A DNA stretch of 64,000 bases, taken from contig JADCRB010000042.1 of the NCBI GenBank assembly GCA_021464245.1, positions 2,649,914-2,713,913 of the forward strand, written 5' to 3'. Shown here piece by piece: positions 60,339 through 64,000 of this stretch. Within the stretch, counting starts at the first letter, position 1. Each line of letters begins with the position of its first letter. The DNA is from Carallia brachiata (lineage: Eukaryota > Streptophyta > Magnoliopsida > Malpighiales > Rhizophoraceae). The position numbers and the translations under genes are program-made. The notes below the pieces were generated by a model that saw only the letters and a program-made list of their open reading frames with translations, was not told the DNA's origin and made no database searches.

Positions 60339-62342
60339 ATGCAAATGACCAGATTGCGGCTGCCACTTGTCCGAACCATGACAACCTTAACGCCAAAACA
60401 CCTTCCAATGACATCATTGTCAAGCCTTCCACTTCTGTTGGAACGATATTGTGAAGCCAATCCACAGGACATCGTATACTCAAACAACAGGAAAGTTGAC
60501 AGCTTTATCAAATCTGGATACTTAATCGAAGCTCATAACATATTCGACGAAATGTCCCTGAGAGACGTTGTTACTTATAACTTGATGGTTTCTGGGCACG
60601 GAAAATATGGCAATCCAGAATATGCTCTTTATCTTTACTGGGAAATGGTTTCGCATGGCATCAGAGAAAGCCCGTCAACGTTTTCTTCGGTTTTAAGTAT
60701 TTGTAGCCGTGGGGGTTTTTCTGCAGAAGGAATTCAAGTTCATTGCAGGGTTTTTAAACTGGGGTTGAATTCTAGTTTGTTTGTTGGAAGTGCACTTGTT
60801 GGATTTATATATGCGAATGGGACTTAATTTAGCTTTAGGCTTGTTTGATGAATTGCCTGAGAGAAATGTAGCAACTTGGAATTTGGTTTTACGTGGGTTT
60901 TGTGAGATGGGGTCGCTCGATGAGTTGTTAAGATTGTATCGTGAAATGAAATTGGATGGTCTGGAGGGAAATGGACTTACTTTTAGCTATTTGATTGACG
61001 GTTGTTGTAGAGGAGCGTTTTATGATGAAGGGAGGCAGCTGCATTGCCATGTGATTAAAGTTGGATGGTTGAATTCGAATATTTTTGTCGCTAATGCTTT
61101 GGTGGATTTCTATTCTGCTTGTTCAAGTTTAATTGATGCAGAAAATTCATTCAAGGCAATTCCAGTGGAAGATGTAATATCTTGGAATTCGATACTGTCG
61201 GTGAATGTGGACAATGATTTGTTGGTTGATTCATTGGAGTTGTTTAATGTGATGCAAATTTTTGGGAAGAGGCCATCAATTCGTTCGTTTGTGGGGTTAT
61301 TGAATTTATCTAGTAGGACTAGGAATATCCTACTAGGAAATCAAATGCATTGTTGTATCTTGAAGATGGGTCTTGACCATGGCAGTGTGCACATACAATC
61401 TGCATTGATTGACATGTACGGCAAATGCAAGGACATTGAGAGTTCAGTGTCTGTGTATGAAAGTGTTCCCTTGAGAACATTGGAGTGCTGTAACTCATTA
61501 ATGACCTCTTTGTTACATTGTGGCATTGTAGATGATGTGGTTGAGATGTTTATTATGATGCTTGATGAGGGAGTTGGGCTCGACGAGGTTACAATTTCCA
61601 CCACTTTGAAAGCATTGTCAGTGTCAGCTTTAGCAAGCTTGCTCACCAGCAGTTTGGTGCATTGTTGTGCAGTAAAATCAGGTTTTGAACGTGATATTGC
61701 AGTTTCATGTTCCTTGATTGAAGCGTATTCAAGATGTGGCAATGTTCAACATTCACAACAGGTTTTTGATCAACTTTCTTCGCCAAATTTTATCTGTTTC
61801 ACGTCAATAATCAACGGATACGCTCGGAATGGATTGGGAAGAAAATGTCTTGAGATGCTTGAAGCTATGGTCCAAAAAGGTTTGAAACCTGATCAAGTGA
61901 CATTCTTGTGCGCTTTAATTGGCTGCAGCCATTCTGGCTTGGTTGAAGAAGGAAGATTGGTTTTCTATTCAATGAAGTCTCGACATGGGATTTCTCCAGA
62001 TAGGGAACATTTTTCCTGTATGGTTGATCTTTTGGGTCGAGCAGGTTTGCTGGATGAAGCTGAAGAGTTGCTGCAAAACTCACCAAGCAGAGATGACTGC
62101 ATGATGTGGAGCTCGTTGCTACGCAGTTCCAATGAACACAAAAATGAAATGATGGGAAGAAGAGTAGCAAAAATATTATTGGATCTCAATCCTGAAAACT
62201 TTGCTGTATTTTGCAAGTATCAAAATTTTATGCTGAAATTGGAGAATTTGAAGCCTCAATGCACGTCAGAGAGATTGCTATAGCAAGGAGGATAACATCA
62301 GAGATTGGCCACTGTTCTATTGAGGTTATGAATTGCCCTTGA
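60339..62342 (+). CDS. PLS-type pentatricopeptide repeat protein, broken by two frameshifts
   Basis: Single-exon gene. The N-terminus (MQMTRLRLPLVRTMTTLTPK) is basic and Ser/Thr-rich, fitting an organelle transit peptide. About a dozen PPR motifs follow, for example VVTYNLMVSGHGKYGNPEYA, NVATWNLVLRGFCEMGSLDE, VHIQSALIDMYGKCKDIESS and KPDQVTFLCALIGCSHSGLV EEG, then an E-type C-terminus (MMWSSLLRSSNEHKNEMMGR R). PPR proteins bind organelle RNA base by base for editing, splicing or stability; the target is unknown. Frame 1 ends at 60825-60827 after LFVGSALVGF. An extra T in GGATTTATAT (60801-60810) accounts for it, giving GLYMRMGL in the expected place. A second break, one T short in AATTTTATG (62226-62229), cuts the tail; the next frame continues YAEIGEFEASMHVREIAIAR R to a stop at 62340-62342. 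Read across both, the length is about 667 residues. Either assembly errors or a young pseudogene. Confidence 0.85.
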
Positions 62343-62982
62343 GATACAAAATTCTATAAGTGGAGCAAGCTGGCTACCAATGCTTGAGCTTGATATGGCT
62401 TAGAGTATCTCCGTCTTACCTGTTAATTCCTGCATAGATTTTCAAAGGAATTGTTGCCTTGGCTTGAAGAAGTCATGCTACAGCTCTATATTGTACGTGC
62501 CTTTGATAGTTAATTGTACAATCAATGCAAACCAAACATCCTAGCTAGCAAAAATATTTTATCTATTTCTCCTGGAGAGAAAGGGAGGCCAAAGACAAAA
62601 TCAATGTACTCTTTCACTGACAAATGTCTGTCTACCGGTTAAAGAGTGAGCAAAGAACATAAAAGGATATTCCCTGGCACTTCAAGTGAGGCCTCTTTAT
62701 GTCCTCATAACCAAGCCATATATCAACGAAACCCTTCATTTCCAAAACTTTAATCTGCAGTAACTCGCTGTTTGCAGGGATTTATACAAACTAATCAATC
62801 TTGAAAGCAGCCATGATGGGTAAAATCATGGATAATTTGCTTGTCATGGACTTCCTTATCGTGTTGACAGCAGCATATGGAGCTGCAGGAAACATGGTGT
62901 AGGAAAAAATTGGCGTCCTTGGGGAGCCTGAAAGCTTTGACATAAAAAAAGAAATTGAAAAAAGTGGGGTGGAACTTGTTAA

Positions 62983-63087
62983 AATGTACTGTCATGGACA
63001 AATGAACGCAGCAGCAAAATTCTTGCGAATGTTGATAGCTCTGGTGCAATTGGAGGTGGCGCGTTTGATGCATATGTGAATTCTTAA
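62983..63087 (+). other. short coding-like tail, family not recognised
   Basis: The frame encodes NVLSWTNERSSKILANVDSS followed by GAIGGGAFDAYVNS and a stop. The composition (Gly/Ala/Asp, few Leu/Lys runs) is unlike random AT-rich frames, and an acceptor-like GCAG near 63012 precedes it. I do not recognise the family. It could be the last exon of a gene, a retro-copy fragment or chance. Confidence 0.25.
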
Positions 63088-63305
63088 AGTGGTTGAAAAA
63101 TGTCTTTAATTTTGATCACTTCATTGTTTGAGCTTCATATATCATGTTCTTGAGCAAAAGGAGAAAAAAAAGCAACCATTTTTCACTTCCGTTAGTTTGT
63201 TTCTGTTGCCCTTATCACAAGTGCAATTCGTTCATTTGCCTGGCTGATGAATTTTTTTTTTTAAGGAATTGATTTTCATAATCTGAAAATATTGTGCAAT
63301 TCTGC

Positions 63306-63449
63306 TTATTCAGCATTGGAAATCTCGGGAAGGACAACTGCATTAGCATAGTCATTGTCCCGATCTGCCCTCAAAAGCCTGCCAACACCAGGCACATTAG
63401 CAACCCATGACAAAGAATCCACTGTTACTGGTCCGATAGAAATTGCCGA
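63306..63449 (-). other. short coding-like C-terminus on the minus strand, family not recognised
   Basis: The frame encodes SAISIGPVTVDSLSWVANVP followed by GVGRLLRADRDNDYANAVVL and PEISNAE-stop. The balanced, non-repetitive composition and GC content above the flanks suggest real or recently real coding sequence. The frame closes upstream near 63449, with acceptor-like CCAG and ACAG just inside. Together with the plus-strand piece 220 bp away it could mark gene remnants. Confidence 0.3.
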
Positions 63450-64000
63450 AGGTTACAATGTTACAGTATAGATCAAGCAGAAACTGCCGAGCTTGCAGAA
63501 CTCAGCAGAGTGAATGTTGTTCACACTGAGCTTTGACTTTGTCTCCCTACAGATATTGAAATAACCTTTAACTAATGGACTTTCTTATAATAATAATAAT
63601 AATAATTAATAGACAATGGACTAACCACTTGAAAGAGTCAAAAAAAATTATAATCTCTTTAGCGGTGGCGATCTGACTCTTCCACAATTTGTAAAATAAT
63701 TTGGGGACTTGCTTCCTAGGACGCAAAACACCCATTATAATATCTTTAGACTCATGACTCCCTTTTTTATTAATATATATAATAGACTGATTATTAATTA
63801 TTTTAGAGTTAAAAGAACAACAAAAAAAAAAAAGGCAGTGGGCTTAATTGGGCATGGAATATGCGGAATGTAGGTTTTGGGTGCCATTGATATATGTTTT
63901 ATGGGAGTTTACAAGCGGTATATGGATAAAACCCACAAAAATATAGTGAAATATTGATCTTAGATTAATGATCTCAGAATACAGCTAATATACTAAAAGA

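Larger units (their letters stand above)
62343..64000. other. right-edge spacer with two short coding-like pieces
   Basis: Apart from the two pieces listed separately (62983-63087 plus, 63306-63449 minus) there is no recognised gene. An (AAT)n run lies near 63588-63605. The last 400 bp are AT-rich. A gene may begin beyond the window. Confidence 0.4.

Overview
This window reads as nuclear DNA of a dicot plant. It has an AT-rich background, short exons with GT..AG introns, many poly-A/T tracts, and ten protein genes that are all recognisable plant families. Protein similarity and gene order point to a rosid (inference); I cannot name the species from sequence alone.

Layout, left to right. (1) An intron-less F-box/kelch gene (3775-4932, minus). 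(2) An eight-exon multi-pass membrane protein of the plant rolling-stone-like type (10648-13829, minus). (3) A six-exon CRM-domain gene, CRS2-associated factor 2 (19285-22930, minus). (4) An intron-less ubiquitin/40S ribosomal protein S27a fusion (25211-25681, plus). (5) A seven-exon YABBY gene of the INNER NO OUTER type (31900-33212, plus). (6) A small three-exon 'plant protein 1589' gene (34163-34606, minus). (7) The RNA polymerase subunit RPB10 in four exons (38372-40805, minus). (8) A BOI/SBP-type RING E3 ligase (49461-52545, plus). (9) An eight-exon RBM48-like RNA-binding protein (53680-55832, minus). (10) A four-exon pyroglutamyl-peptidase I (57990-59727, plus). (11) A PLS-type pentatricopeptide repeat gene (60339-62342, plus). 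Between them lie AT-rich spacers with foldback MITEs, one hAT-type element with a perfect 8-bp target duplication, LINE fragments and other decayed repeats.

From memory, the order F-box / CAF2 / S27a / INO / peptidase C15 / PPR matches Arabidopsis At1g23390, 23400, 23410, 23420, 23440 and 23450. The membrane protein, protein 1589 and RING genes match the paralogous segment At1g10660, 10657 and 10650. The window therefore looks like a less fractionated version of an ancestral block that Arabidopsis split over two duplicated segments.

The genes do not form a pathway. They are independent housekeeping genes (S27a, RPB10, RBM48, peptidase C15), organelle RNA factors (CAF2, probably the PPR) and regulators (INO, RING ligase, F-box). 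Three of them (CAF2, RING, PPR) carry isolated 1-nt frameshifts in otherwise well-kept genes, four in all, at or beside short single-base runs. This suggests consensus indel errors in the assembly rather than true loss. I found no CRISPR array, no convincing tRNA or rRNA, and no new multi-gene system. The most unusual local structures are a duplicated dead terminal exon and an intronic hairpin MITE in the RBM48 gene, and an acceptor/donor junction in INO that has the form of a recursive splice site.
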